A stretch of 64,000 bases of DNA from Ceratorhiza oryzae-sativae (taxonomy: Eukaryota; Basidiomycota; Agaricomycetes; Cantharellales; Ceratobasidiaceae), in assembly GCA_030998015.1 (NCBI GenBank), contig JARWMV010000018.1, positions 62,001 to 126,000 of the forward strand, read 5' to 3'. Below, one piece after another: positions 1 through 11,484 of the stretch (position 1 is its first letter; each line of letters starts with the position of its first letter). Made by a program: the position numbers and the translations under genes. Below the pieces are notes generated by a model. It had not been told where the DNA came from. It saw nothing but the letters and a program-made list of their open reading frames with translations, and did not search any database.

Positions 1-50
1 TCCGCTTCAATTCCTTTAGCGCGTTTTCTGCCTGTTGATCGCAACTCGAA

Positions 51-918
51 TCAGTTAGGATAAAGTAGACAATTCACGTCAAATACCTTCTTTGCATCAT
101 CCAAGCTCTCTCGAATCCTCTTGTATTGCTCTCGCTGCTCCGCCAAGCCAGTGATCGTTGCCAGAGCGAAATCAATACCCGCTTCTATGCTAGTCGAGAT
201 TTGATATAAGCGATCGATCTCGATTGTCGTGCGCACTTGAAGACCGTCAAGCCATTGCACCCAATCGTTCAGTGTCAAAACGGCTTCGTCATAACAGTTG
301 TGAAGCTTTTCGAGTGGGTTCTGAGAGTGACGATTGTATGCGGATGCCTTTTGCAGATTCTTGTGTATCGCGAGTGGGTTTTGAATCGCCCAAAGCGGTG
401 ATTGCCGAAGTTCTTCTTGAAGGCTTTCAGGCTCAAAGTTGAGCGAGGTGCCATCACAGTGCGTGAATATAAAGCCGACGTTGCCGGTGATCGAGCGGGG
501 AAACATGGAACATATAGTGTTCAGAGCATAGTCGGTCACGATATTCAATCGTTGTGAAGTTCCATTAGCTATGATAATGACGGCGTCAATCGAGGGAATA
601 AACTCCTTGATCGCGTTATTTATCTCGTCTTTGTGCGCCTTGTCTTGTCTGATGCCTCGTGTATCGGCTAGACCAGGCGTATCGAGAATCTGGAACGTTC
701 GGCCATCAGAAGCGGCGATCGAATAGAGTGTAGCGCTGGTCGTCTGGCTGTGAATTTTGCTCCGGCCCGACTCCTTGTTCTCGTCATGATAATCCTTGAG
801 CTCGAGCGGGCCACGGCCGTGCAGCAGATTGCTCAGCAGCGACATAAAGGCCGTCTTCCCTGAACCGGTTTCTCCTATTAGAAGTATTGTAAATATCTGT
901 TTGGATGTCTCGCTGAGT
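51..918 (-). CDS. P-loop GTPase (AIG1/septin-like G domain), partial
   Basis: Guanine-nucleotide-binding domain, probably a small regulatory GTPase. Seen: Walker A/G1 motif GETGSGKT encoded just before the first Met at 845 (about 852-875), G3 motif DTPGLAD, a beta-strand with AVIIIANG and a THCD motif in the G4 position. The open frame runs upstream of 845 to an apparent 3' splice site near 919 (ttgcag in the minus reading), so the true start lies in an earlier exon that I cannot identify. At the other end a good donor (AAG|GTATTT) near 86 suggests the gene continues past the window edge, so the stop at 51 may be intronic. Families with this G domain are common in Agaricomycetes and often carry C-terminal helical tails; the visible tail is Glu/Lys-rich. 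Family assignment to AIG1 versus other TRAFAC GTPases is uncertain. Confidence 0.6.
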
Positions 919-2719
919 CTGCAACTATATAAATATCTCGTAAGCAGCTAGATCGCCGCCCAAGAATGTGTGGCTCACTCATGTAAATGTTCTCGGTTGG
1001 GCAAAGGGCGGCGTTCGCTAGTGGAGAGCGAACCCATACCTGGCGTTATTGAAGCTACAGCGTCATCCGCTTGGTCGTGGTTATTCATGGCTGGAAAAGT
1101 GATGGTAGAGCTAGTGCCAACCATAGGGTGGTGCTATCGTTGGCGATCGGCCACGGTGGATGAGAGACGTAACTCATCCCTTGACCAGTCCCTATTGGTT
1201 TTATGTTTCGAAGTCCGGCCTGACGTGTGTGATGGTTGCCTCATGATGTGCTATCACTGCCTCGAGGGAATGGCTAGTTTTCCGAATACGGTAAGTGAAC
1301 CACCGTCGTTCGAGACGTTGGGTCAGGCTATTTCATATCTCCGCGGCAGCATCATCACACGTTGCCTGCTGGAAGAGCCAAGAGGAAACAAACTCGGTAA
1401 ACCATGGACGGTAATATGAACTCGATTAAGCCTAGATATAAGTGAGGTGTTAGGTTCTGTTTAGTTAATCATTCTGGATAGTTTGTTTTACTCACATTTT
1501 ATAGAAGTAGAAAGATACATGTCACATCTATTCAAACGAGCTTCTAATTGAAACATAATTCCCATCTCATCCGGGAAATTCAGAAACATCTGCTTGGTCG
1601 TTGTACCTGTTGATGTGCCCAGACTGATTGATGGGGAGCATGTCATTAGCATCGCCTGTAACAAGAAGAATGGCGTTCTAACGAAATGGGACTACTTCAA
1701 CTACGTCGAAAGTTATCTCGACATTTTTGGGGGGATTTTTATTCGTGCAAATCAGGTGTACCCTAAGTGAGCTAGGCGCATTGGTCGACGGATTTTCAAT
1801 TCACAACCAACCATGCTTAAGCAAAGGAACCCACCTGAGGGCGTCACAGATGACACCGTTAGTAGACTAGTGTTTGGCTATATTTAGATTCAGTGGGTTT
1901 CGGCCTCAGGAGTTGGTGCTATTTGACAAAACCCAGTTCCTCCAGCCCGGTCAATTTACCTGATCATATGGGTCGCTATGCTATCCTTGTTCGTAGTGAG
2001 GGTTGATGCGATCATCCTTGGCCACCTACCAATACAGGGCTCACCCATACGCACGACAAGGTACGAATCGAGCTGCGGGTGAGCGCTTCTGGTGCAAATT
2101 TCCATACACTCATGGAGATCACATTGGGAGATTGGCCACGGTATGCATGAAAGGATAGGCTGTCTGAAATGTATATCAATATACTGGCAGGTTCAGAAAG
2201 TCCTTGCTCATCTCAAACTGGTAACTCTGATTCAGTTAGGTCGGCGGCTGTTGGAAGCATGGTTGCATCGGGCGGGTCACAAATGCTCCCGCCAGCATAC
2301 CGGTAGTTGTATTCTAGGTGAAGAGCTAGTCATCTACTTTAATTTCATTTCGTCCACACACTTTTACCGTGTATTTTAAACAACTGGCTCACTGTATACT
2401 GCTGATGGATCAATCGATCAGGATTCAAATCAGAGCAATACGTGAGGCGTATATGCACACTTATTTCTTCGCCGGTGGTAGATCTACCAATGATCTGCAT
2501 ATCTTTTTATGCTGCCCTAGTTGTAGAACGCGAAGCCGCGCCCCTACGGCAAGACTACTCCGATTGGCCCGCACCGTGTGGCACATCAGCCAAACATGAA
2601 AGCACAACCACATCAAAAGTCGCCACTCTGCGCTTGTAGCCTCCTCGTCCGACCCTTCACTCTCCACAGTCACACACACAGATTTAAAAGCACTCAGAAC
2701 TTACTTGAATACTTTGGCT
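919..2719. other. No recognisable gene
   Basis: About 1.8 kb between the GTPase and the helicase gene. There are open frames of up to 149 codons on the plus strand (970-1419), but their translation shows no familiar domain, the frame is not continued by plausible splice sites, and composition looks non-coding. The segment just before 2720 should contain the helicase promoter; no clear TATA box or other site could be assigned. Confidence 0.4.
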
Positions 2720-5700
2720 ATGGACGCCCTTCCAGCGGGAGATCGTTGGCCCATACTACTTGGGACAAGAGCATACGGCCAGCTGCGCAAGCTGAGTCGG
2801 GACCGAAAGGTCCTAGACATAGTCCACAACCACATAAAGTACGTTCAAAGTCCCATAGAAGAGGGATATGGATAAACCTGTTTCATCTATAGACAGCTAT
2901 CCCGAGGGGGATTCAGTCACGACAACCACCGAATGATCATCGGAACCGCCGACTACATTCCAATTTACCGAGCTAAAGTTCCGGTCGATTTGAGGATAAT
3001 CTATCAAATTTCTGTCGAACCCGACGCCACAAATCAGGTGTGCAGTTATATTTACTTCTCGCAATGGGAAGATTGATAGTCGATGCTTGCCGCCATCTGG
3101 TTTAGTACGACTGTCAAGGTAAGTCTTGTTACTCTCGCACCCCAAATAATGTCTCCTCATTGAGTATCACATCGAAAGTCGTCAAAGTTTTCTGGATCGG
3201 AAGTAGGGCCCATGTAGACTATCGATTCTGGACCAAGGTCTCTCGATTTCTCGCAACCAAGGGGCGGCAATATCAAGATCGGTAAGACTTATCTGTGCTT
3301 AAACACAACAAATATGAGTATTAAATCTGATGAATTAAATCATGTTTCATCAAATAAGATGTAGACACCGGCTATCCCCCAGGAACGGCATTGGTAGTCT
3401 CCCGGCTAGGTTTCCAGTGGATCCATATTCGAACTCTACGACATTCAATGAGGATGAATTTTACGAGTACGAGAACAGGAAGAATACCAACCTGGAGGGT
3501 GGAATTACGGCCGAGGAACAAGCAGAGGTAAAGATCCTAAATCTATTTTTAGCCTCTTAATTCCACTCGTTAATGATTGCCTAGCTCCAAAACGCTGTCC
3601 AGTAAGAGCCATCCATTGAAGTATTTCTTGAGTTCAGGCTACCTGGAATTGTCACAGATTAGAGCGTTTTTTCTCGTTTTCGAAAGCGCTCTATCGTTGT
3701 GAGTTTTCATATGGTTATCGCCGGGCCAATAACAAACCAAATCCACCTGAAGCAATCGTAGCTGACCTCGACATCGCCCTGCCAATGTTATTAGAGTGAG
3801 CCACCCCGATTCATTGCATTCATTCTTTGAAACATCTCGCCACTGTTAGCACCCATGAACGAGAGGTCGTTAATCACGTTGGTGCGTCTATTGTTGTAGG
3901 AAGAAGCGGTACAGGTAGCCTTTTCATCATATGCGAGTATGCCACATCTATCGTACTAAGTCCATTGTACAGGGAAAACCACAGCACTTTTATACAAAAT
4001 GCGAGTGTTAAATCAAACATTTAAAAGTACTTACGACGGAAATATTCGCCAAATGTTTGTAACTCGATCTCACTTGCTAGCCTCCCACGTGCAATCCAGT
4101 TTTCAGGGGTTGATCAAATCGATGGATTTAGCACAGATGAGGAGAGAGGACCTCGATGACCTTGCAGAGCGCTCCTCAATCAAAAGACAGAGAATGTTGT
4201 CGGATTTCGATACTGAGTTGGAAGAGCGGAAAGATCTGCCCACTCGCTTTTCGTTACTGGAAGACTGTCATTTCCCGTTGTTCATTTCCTTCAACATGGT
4301 GAGGGCGTTGTTACGTATCTCACTGACATAACTCATAATAAAGCTACTCCAAAGCTTTGCACCCTACTGGAGGGGGACCTACCAGAACTTGACCAAATTA
4401 CCTGCCGCAAGATCGTACAGCGTCCCAAAATTGAATTTAAGTAAGCGAGCCCGTTATTGGTGTTAGATAAACTCGGTGATCAATTCTAATAAAAAAGAGA
4501 ATTTCGAGAAAATTACTGGCCTCGGCTCGACCGGAAGCTGACCTGCGCCGTCGATCCCGCACTAGCATATTCAGAGATTCTCGGCGTCATCAAAGGTTCT
4601 CCCGAGGCGATGGGAGTTGGCGCAGGATATTTATCATTTGAACAATATACAGAATGTCTACCGCGTCAGGTTTCTCGGCAGCTGCCTGTTGAAACTCGCG
4701 AAATCATTTACAGAATTTTCGAGAAATACCGAATCATGAAAGCCCAACGATTCGAATGGGATCATGCTGACAGGCATTTGATGTTCATTAATCCACTTTT
4801 TAGCTTTCTAACGACCATATATCCGTAGGACAAGAGAGATTCTCAAAAACTACATAACTAATGCCATTCATTCAAAGGTTGATTTTTTGTATGTCAAATA
4901 AGGTTCATTTGGGAGAGCCAGTGCTCTGAAAAACTGCATATTACTAAAAGATACGTCGATGAAGTCCAGGATAATCTGATGCTCGACGTGCATCGTGAGT
5001 ACTAATATGCCTATTCTTCGCCCTATAAAATTTGAGAATCCTTTTTCAGTGCTGCATCACCTGTGTCGGAGTATACAGGGAACCTATTGGAGTGGGGATA
5101 CCGCACAAACCGTAGTCGCTGGAAGTGCTTTTCGTATTCGAGACTTAAAGACGTATCTGTACCATGAAACGGTAACGATTGAGTCAATTATCTAGCGCAT
5201 ATATATTGACCGTAACCTGCGAGGGGGCTCACAGGATTCAGCCTCCAACACGGCTGGCAACAATTTCTCAACGTTTAATCTAACCGTGAATTTCAGAAGC
5301 CATACCGGAATTGTGGAGTGCGCTGCTTCAGTAGTGGATCTTATTTATCGGCTATTTCCGAACTCAATCGATCACTTACCCAGAGAGGAGGCTCGAGTAG
5401 CTGGTCCCTCGCCGGTCCTCCTGGAAGATTCCACAAAAGATGAATTAGTATTTCGGAGCTTCATTCTGGGATCCAAGTGCGTAATTTTGGCTTGTATTTG
5501 CTTGAATAATTGATTTTACGCCTTATAGTCCAAATAACAAATGGGGGCTCGGAGCTCAACAGGCAATTCTTGTCCGTTCCGAGGTGGCAGCGGAGAATGT
5601 AGAAGCTGTATTGGGCGGCACTTGCCCCGTCCTTTCCATCCCAGATAGCAAAGGTTGGCCTCGTTTGTTTGCTATGCTCGATTTGAGATATAACCCGAGT

Positions 5701-8700
5701 CCTCGATTGTGGCAGGCTTGGAATACGATGATGTCCTGCTCTACAATTTTTTCAGCGACTCGTCTGCACAGTTGAGAGACTGGAAGGCCATTTCGGACCA
5801 GGCCCATTCTCGCAACGTTTTAAACGTTTCCCCTGCTCTTTGCATTGACTTGAAAATGCTCTATGTGGCAATAACTCGCGCCCGGAAGCGATGTTGGATA
5901 TGGGATTCTGGCCCAATTACAGATCAGATGAAGGTTCGTCTGCCTTTGCGTGTATCAGCATCGAAGTTGAATCATAGGATCCATAGCAATATTGGCAATC
6001 CCGAAATCTCATAACCACATCTTCGATATCCGCCATGGCTGGGTGTATCGCTGGCAAGTGGAAAACCCCATGGCCTATGACATTTCATGATGAAATTTTC
6101 TTCGTAGCGTCTTCCACAGCGGATGAGTGGGTTGAAAAGGGGCAAGAATACTTCGCTCATAGAGTATACAGGGTGGCCGCAGTTTGCTTCAAACGGGCAG
6201 GGCAAGAGCTACAATCCAAGATAGCTTCCGCGTATCATCAAATGAATCGTGCAAAAATATCTTACAACGGAGCACACGAGAACTCCAGCTACGAAAATTG
6301 GATGGCTGCAGCCCATAGTCTAAAGCAGTGCGCATTGGAATCAAATGCCCAAGATGCCGAGCACTTCTGGTCCCACTGTGCCCGTTGTCTTCATATGGCT
6401 GGTCAGTTCATCCAGGCCTCCGAAGCATTTATAAACGGAGGTCATTATAAAGATGCCGTCGAACTGCTCGTGGACAACTGCTTTTATGACGATGCCGTTG
6501 CACAACTCTTTTCGTTGTCGAACTTGATCGAACCCGAGACTCACAAGTCCCTACTCGAACGTTGTCGCAAGCATTTTTAAAGTTTGTGACTATTCGTGAG
6601 TAAGCCAGCATGCAGAATTGATCGCTGGGAACCAAGCATAATTTTAGAGGTATCGCATATGCTTTTATGGACAATGTAGACGATCAAGTAGCCTACGCGC
6701 AAGCCCACGAATACAAAGTCCAGCACAGGCACATTCTCTTCATCAACAAACGCTATAACGAACTCGATGAAATACTCCGGCAAGAAGATTTTGTGGCTCC
6801 AAGGGTGGAATGTGCACTAGCGGGATACGAAGCTCAATGCGAACCCTTTGATCTTGAATTTGCAACCACACTCATCCTTGATCGCGCGCATATAATTCTA
6901 ACGATAGAAGGTCAACAAAAGAAATCTGCCCGGGAGGACCTGTGTCGTGCTATCGCACTGATGTCAAGCTACCGATCCACCATCAATTCGGAAACGCTGA
7001 AGCTGGCAAGTACCCAAGGCGGCTATTGAACTATTTGCTAACATAGTGGTGCCCATTTTGAACAGCTCAATTCGTTAATGTCATTACTGAAGTCGCAGCC
7101 CGAATCGCTGAACGTCGAGGTGACATGGAATGAAGGAACCCTCTCACTCCGAGCCTTCAACATTGTCGCTTTGCATGAGAATCTGATGGATCTCAAATGG
7201 ACAAAAGATACTTCAGCAGACACCCTCCTGCGCCATTTGAACGTCTGGCAAGACCACTCCACAAGGATCATCAATTTTACCGAGGATCCGAATTTTATTT
7301 CTTCCAAACTGTCTGAGCTTCTTTTTGGATACCGATCATCCGTAGCTGGAGATGATGGATCCTTCCAGTTGATTCTACTCGCCGACTCATTCGCATTGGG
7401 CGCAGCTCGGGGGCAAAATCAACAAGCGATCAATGGCAATCCCGCCGGAGAGCACTTGGTTGATGCGACAACATTACGCGGTGCTATTCAGTCGGAATTG
7501 TCGCGCGCATGAAGCAAAGGCTTCAGAACCTGCATGAAGCCTTGTTATATGCCCCTTTAACCCAACCGTCCTACCCGCATCTCCAAATGACGAGCTCAAA
7601 GTCCCAAGCCAATGATTCTTCAGCCTCATCGGCACCGTTAAGGCGACGCCTGGACATCGTTTCCAAAGCGATTTCCACTCTAGACACCACTCGGTATCCT
7701 GTCGCCACGGGAATCCGGAGCAAATTTGTTATCAGGTGGCTTCGAAAAGTGCATAATCTGGTCTATCTCCGTCATGGCATGCACGAGGGCCTGGCCTTCG
7801 TCCTCTCACCACCAAACGATCAATCCCTGGTCGAGACCATGACTAGTTGCTTTACTGATGCGATTCGTCGAATAACCGAAGATCGCTCCGGACATGCCAA
7901 CGAGTTTGTCTCAACCCTCGTGTTAGTCTTGGGTGTGGCGAGACATCTCAACCCTTCGATTCTGGAGGTGTATGCCCGAAATGAATGTGTCATACATCGA
8001 CGCTCAAGAATTCCTACCTCGGATGGGGAAGGGGCTACTCGAGAGAAACCCGTAACGATTGGCCTCGTAGATTTCTTTCGGGGTAAACGGCTGGAAAGTG
8101 TATGGGCTGTGCTTTCAGCGCTACAGTAGTGAGTCCCTTGCCTACTCGTTTACGTGATAACTATATTGATGCCTCCGAAGCTGTCTTGTGCGTAACAATG
8201 ACGTAGTCGATATCCCAACGCTGGTTCACTTGGTGGAACTACTTACAGCGAGTGTAATTGTTGGTCTAACAGCGAAGCAACCGACCAATGAGGGACCACC
8301 CCCTCGCTCAATCCTGCCAGAGTCGTGGGCAAGGTCGCTTCCGTGCGATTGGAACTACGAAGAGTGCTTGGAGAGCACCAATCAGGTTGATCAGCTGCTG
8401 AACATTATAGCTCGCCTTCAACAGTGCATCAGGTCCAGTTCTCCCCGTGAGCCTTTTCTTTGTGGAGCTAACCCCGTTGAGATTCAACGATATAGGAGCT
8501 CTAAGTAACGTTATTAATGCAACGTGTGGAAAGCAAGATATCCTCCTTATGATGACTATGCGACTGTAAGAACCCCATGCATTGAACTATAATGTTCGTA
8601 ACAACATCTTATTGTTTCGATTGCTAGCTGCTGGTGTACCACATTTGGTATGTACAATAGGCGGCTTGGAACCCTTAGATCGGCTGACGCTTTTATGATT

Positions 8701-9086
8701 AGTTTGCGTGAATCTGGGCTCTGGCCATCCGCTGCTCGCTGCGGCTTTCGAAAATTTGAGTCGTTTCAAGGATTGCAGCTCCTCAAAAGAATATATCAAT
8801 CATTATAAGATCACAGACAAACCGTTCAGGCCGTAGGTCGCCACTGTAGGCTGATACCGAAAATGATACTAATAGTCTACATCTCACGCCCTTGCTCCTC
8901 CAAAGATTGTCTACGGGATCGGGACTAGAACATTGTGTTCAAATCCTCAAGTCGTCCTTTGCCCATGAAAAGATTGCGCTATTCAGTCCACGATATATCA
9001 GGGTTGACTCGAGTAGCGCACGCACGAATGTCGAGGTGATCCAGCGTGGGGATTTGGGTGCCCGTATTTGCCCCAAGGGGGTGTAA
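2720..9086 (+). CDS. TRANK1-like UvrD/SF1 helicase with TPR region
   Basis: Large multi-exon gene of the TRANK1 type (TPR and ankyrin repeat-containing protein 1), a superfamily 1 helicase-like ATPase followed by helical repeats. Start chosen at MDALPAGDRW, where the first exon (about 2720-2837) splices to an exon beginning KQLSRGGF. Motifs in order: Walker A GRSGTG|KTT, split by an intron at about 3915-3972; Walker B VDEVQDN (about 4955); motif III SGDTAQT (about 5095); motif IV region NFRSHTGIVE (5289); motif VI LYVAITRARKR (about 5860). From about 6080 a long alpha-helical, TPR-like region follows (WVEKGQEYF, CFKRAGQE), then a C-terminal part of unknown fold with exons to about 8508, about 8593-8803 and 8892-9086. 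Introns are about 50 nt. The ATPase motifs look intact. The protein is probably over 1,600 residues. The role is unknown in fungi; nucleic-acid remodelling is inferred from the family. Exact exon borders in the last 600 bp are uncertain. Confidence 0.8.
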
Positions 9087-9651
9087 AAGTGTCATGTGTT
9101 AATGAATGAACGATTAATCGTGCATGAAGCAAGGGATGAAATAGTGTCGTCTCGAATTTTCTATCAAATTAAGTGGTAGGGTTTATTCAACTCCAGTTTA
9201 CCATGTTCATGGCTGCGTCGGGTAGAGGATTCACAGAACCTCGTCGTGCTGAGACGTGTATGAAAGTAAATGGAATCGGGTCAGAGGGAAACTGAGAAAA
9301 CATTAACGTTTTCGACCGTTGGTTTTGACGTGCGGTGCGGTGCTTCCATAAAAAGCTAGTTCAGCCGTCTATGAGGTTGTGGCGCAGTGTGCCCTGTGAT
9401 TAATTACTTGTAGGCAAGAGTCATTTATTCGTCGGAGCGAGCATGTTCAGTTGGACTATATGCTCATGGCAAGACGGGGGCTCTATCTGATGCCTCTAGC
9501 GCCAGATGAGCCGCCCAGATTGCATAAGCTGCTCTGGACATGAGGCAGCCACGTGACATGATTGCTCTTCACTCTGATCCTCGATGAGCTCCGGCCAGCA
9601 CTCGCCCGCGTCTTCGCACGTCGAAGAGCGGCCCACGATCATCCCCCGCCG
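9087..9651. other. Intergenic region with no recognised gene
   Basis: Separates the helicase gene from the Ser/Pro-rich gene. Composition turns GC-rich and CpG-rich after about 9490. The minus-strand open frame 9496-9936 is antisense to the plus-strand exon and is taken as a shadow. Confidence 0.4.
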
Positions 9652-10884
9652 ATGCACGCTCGGGGGCCTGCACGGTTTGCGCGCAAACCGTCGTTTGCCG
9701 TCGTCAAGCGCGAGGAGATCATCAAGCGGGAGCAGCCGCATGACGGCGACGACGGCGAGCAGGCACCTGTCCGGGACGAGGACGCCCATCTGCTGCTCAG
9801 CCTCCAGGTGGCGTCGCCCGTGGCTGGTAAGCAGCGCCAGCGCGACTGTGAACGTGGCTGACGCATGGATGTAGCACACCCGACGCTGCCAACGGCACCG
9901 TCTCGACTCGCCATCTCGTCGCTGGTCAACCCCCACGACGTCCCCGTCAGCGCACAGACCTCGCCGCTCTCTGCACCACCCCAGACCACTCGCTTTGGCT
10001 CCCCGCCGATCCGGCCGATGCGCGCCCGCTCAGACTCGCCTGGTTCGCTCCCAGCGCTAAATCCCCCCGCACCGCCCCGAATACATGCCCAGGAAGGGCC
10101 AGGCGCTCATCCCAGCCGATCCGCCACTCGCTCGATGAGCATTTCCGTCGAGCCCGAGGATTCACCTGCTAGGTTCCAGATGAGAGAAGCACCCCCTGGT
10201 TCGAAACCCCGGCTGCCCCGTATACCCAAAAAGAATGGCTCTAGTTCGACCTCTCTTGCGAAGAACTCGTCTGCCTCGTCTCCTCACAAAACTGTTTCAT
10301 CGTCACCTGGGAAGGCTGCCTCGACTCCCAGAGCTCCGTCATCTCCCGCAAAGTCTGCATCTACGTCCTCGCCAAACAAATCACTCGGTTCCCCCGAAAA
10401 ATCAACCCTAGCTAGTTCACCCGCAAAGTCTGCACCTTCACCTGGAAAACCTACAGTCTTGACTACTCGAAAGCTTCTCGCATCTAGCCCCTCTTCTTCT
10501 TCCCCACTCAAACCCCGCGGCCGCGTATCCAAAGGCCCGAAAAAGCGAGAAGGCCCAGGATGGATCATCGAGAGCTGTACGACATCCGGATGCGCCTCGG
10601 ACGACGAACAACGTCCCACGTCACCACCCTCCCAGGCGACCATTGCTGCCAAACTCCAAAATTTACGAAAGGACGTGTTTGGAGGCGACAGCGATTTGTC
10701 AGACCTTTCGAGTTCCGACGAAGAGGAGGAGGAAGAATATGATCCTGGCCTCGCTGGATTGCCAGCTTTGCCAGTGTCTAGCGAGAGCGAGTACGAGCCC
10801 CTGGCAAGGAGAAACGCAGATGAGCCTGTAACTTCCCGAAGGAGAAGTCGGAGCGGCGTCAATTTTTCCGGTGCGTTTGCATGA
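9652..10884 (+). CDS. Ser/Pro/Lys-rich intrinsically disordered protein
   Basis: Two-exon gene: exon 1 9652-9826, intron 9827-9874 (GTAAGC...GTAG), exon 2 9875-10884, about 394 aa. The start was chosen at MHARGPARF because it keeps frame across the intron (SPVA|AHPTLP); an open frame upstream to 9562 allows an earlier start. The protein is low-complexity: repeated SPAK, SPGK and SPNK motifs around residues 180-270, a basic stretch (KGPKKREGP), then an acidic Ser/Asp/Glu run (SSSDEEEEEEYD) near the C-terminus. SPxK motifs are typical of DNA-associated or CDK-phosphorylated tails, so a nuclear role is possible, but no folded domain is visible and the function is unknown. A GTGCGT donor-like sequence just before the stop means another exon cannot be excluded. 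Confidence 0.55.
9672..9691. repeat. 20-bp perfect palindrome
   Basis: A perfect inverted repeat centred on GCGC, core GGTTTGCGCGCAAACC, inside the 5' end of the Ser/Pro-rich gene. It could extrude as a hairpin or bind a dimeric factor, or it may be chance in GC-rich coding DNA. Confidence 0.6.
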
Positions 10885-11484
10885 ATTTCGACTCAATCTC
10901 GAAAGAAAACTAACAAGGACATTTCCAAACAAATTAATCTTGCTCGAAATATGGGATTTTCGGACATGTCGGACTTGCTAATCCCTCCGCAAATGACTCG
11001 GATCTCTGCTGGTTACGCGGCCTTGCTCGCACGTTGGATGTGGGCGGTCTTCCATTTGACGCTGGTCGCTCTTCTCTGGCCCTTGCCTGCTCATTATGCC
11101 CCTGACCTGCCGTGCTCATCGCTCTACCCTATCTTGACTCGGCAATTCCCTTGCCTCGCCCTTGCCTCGATGCATTCTCTTTGATCCTGAACTGCCATCT
11201 TGCCTTGCTGGACCCGCCTGCGCGCCTACTCGATGCGCTGATCTATCGCTCTATCCGATCCTCACCACCCACACGTTGGGGTCGATCCCTTTCGGAACAC
11301 GCGTTGACGCTGGTCGTTTGTGTCCCAAAACGGCACACAATATCTTTGACACGTTACTCTTGTTGGACACGGGCTTCTGGGCTGTGGGGGGGTGGGTGCC
11401 TAATGCTTCTGGTTCCGTATCCGGTGATTCCTGTGGCGCTTGTTCTGCTCTCTGTCTCTCTCTTTTCTCCGACCACCATCGGAC
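10885..11484. other. Intergenic and presumed promoter of the KDM3-like gene
   Basis: About 600 bp with pyrimidine-rich stretches directly upstream of the KDM3-like start (ctctctgtctctctcttttctcc just before 11485), typical of fungal promoters and 5' leaders. The open frames here overlap one another and show no domain. Confidence 0.4.

Noticed and set aside
970..1419. 149-codon plus-strand frame upstream of the helicase
   Set aside because: No domain, no splice continuity and composition like non-coding DNA; a chance frame is more likely.
9496..9936. 146-codon minus-strand frame
   Set aside because: Antisense to exon 1 of the Ser/Pro-rich gene in GC-rich DNA, where long shadow frames are expected.
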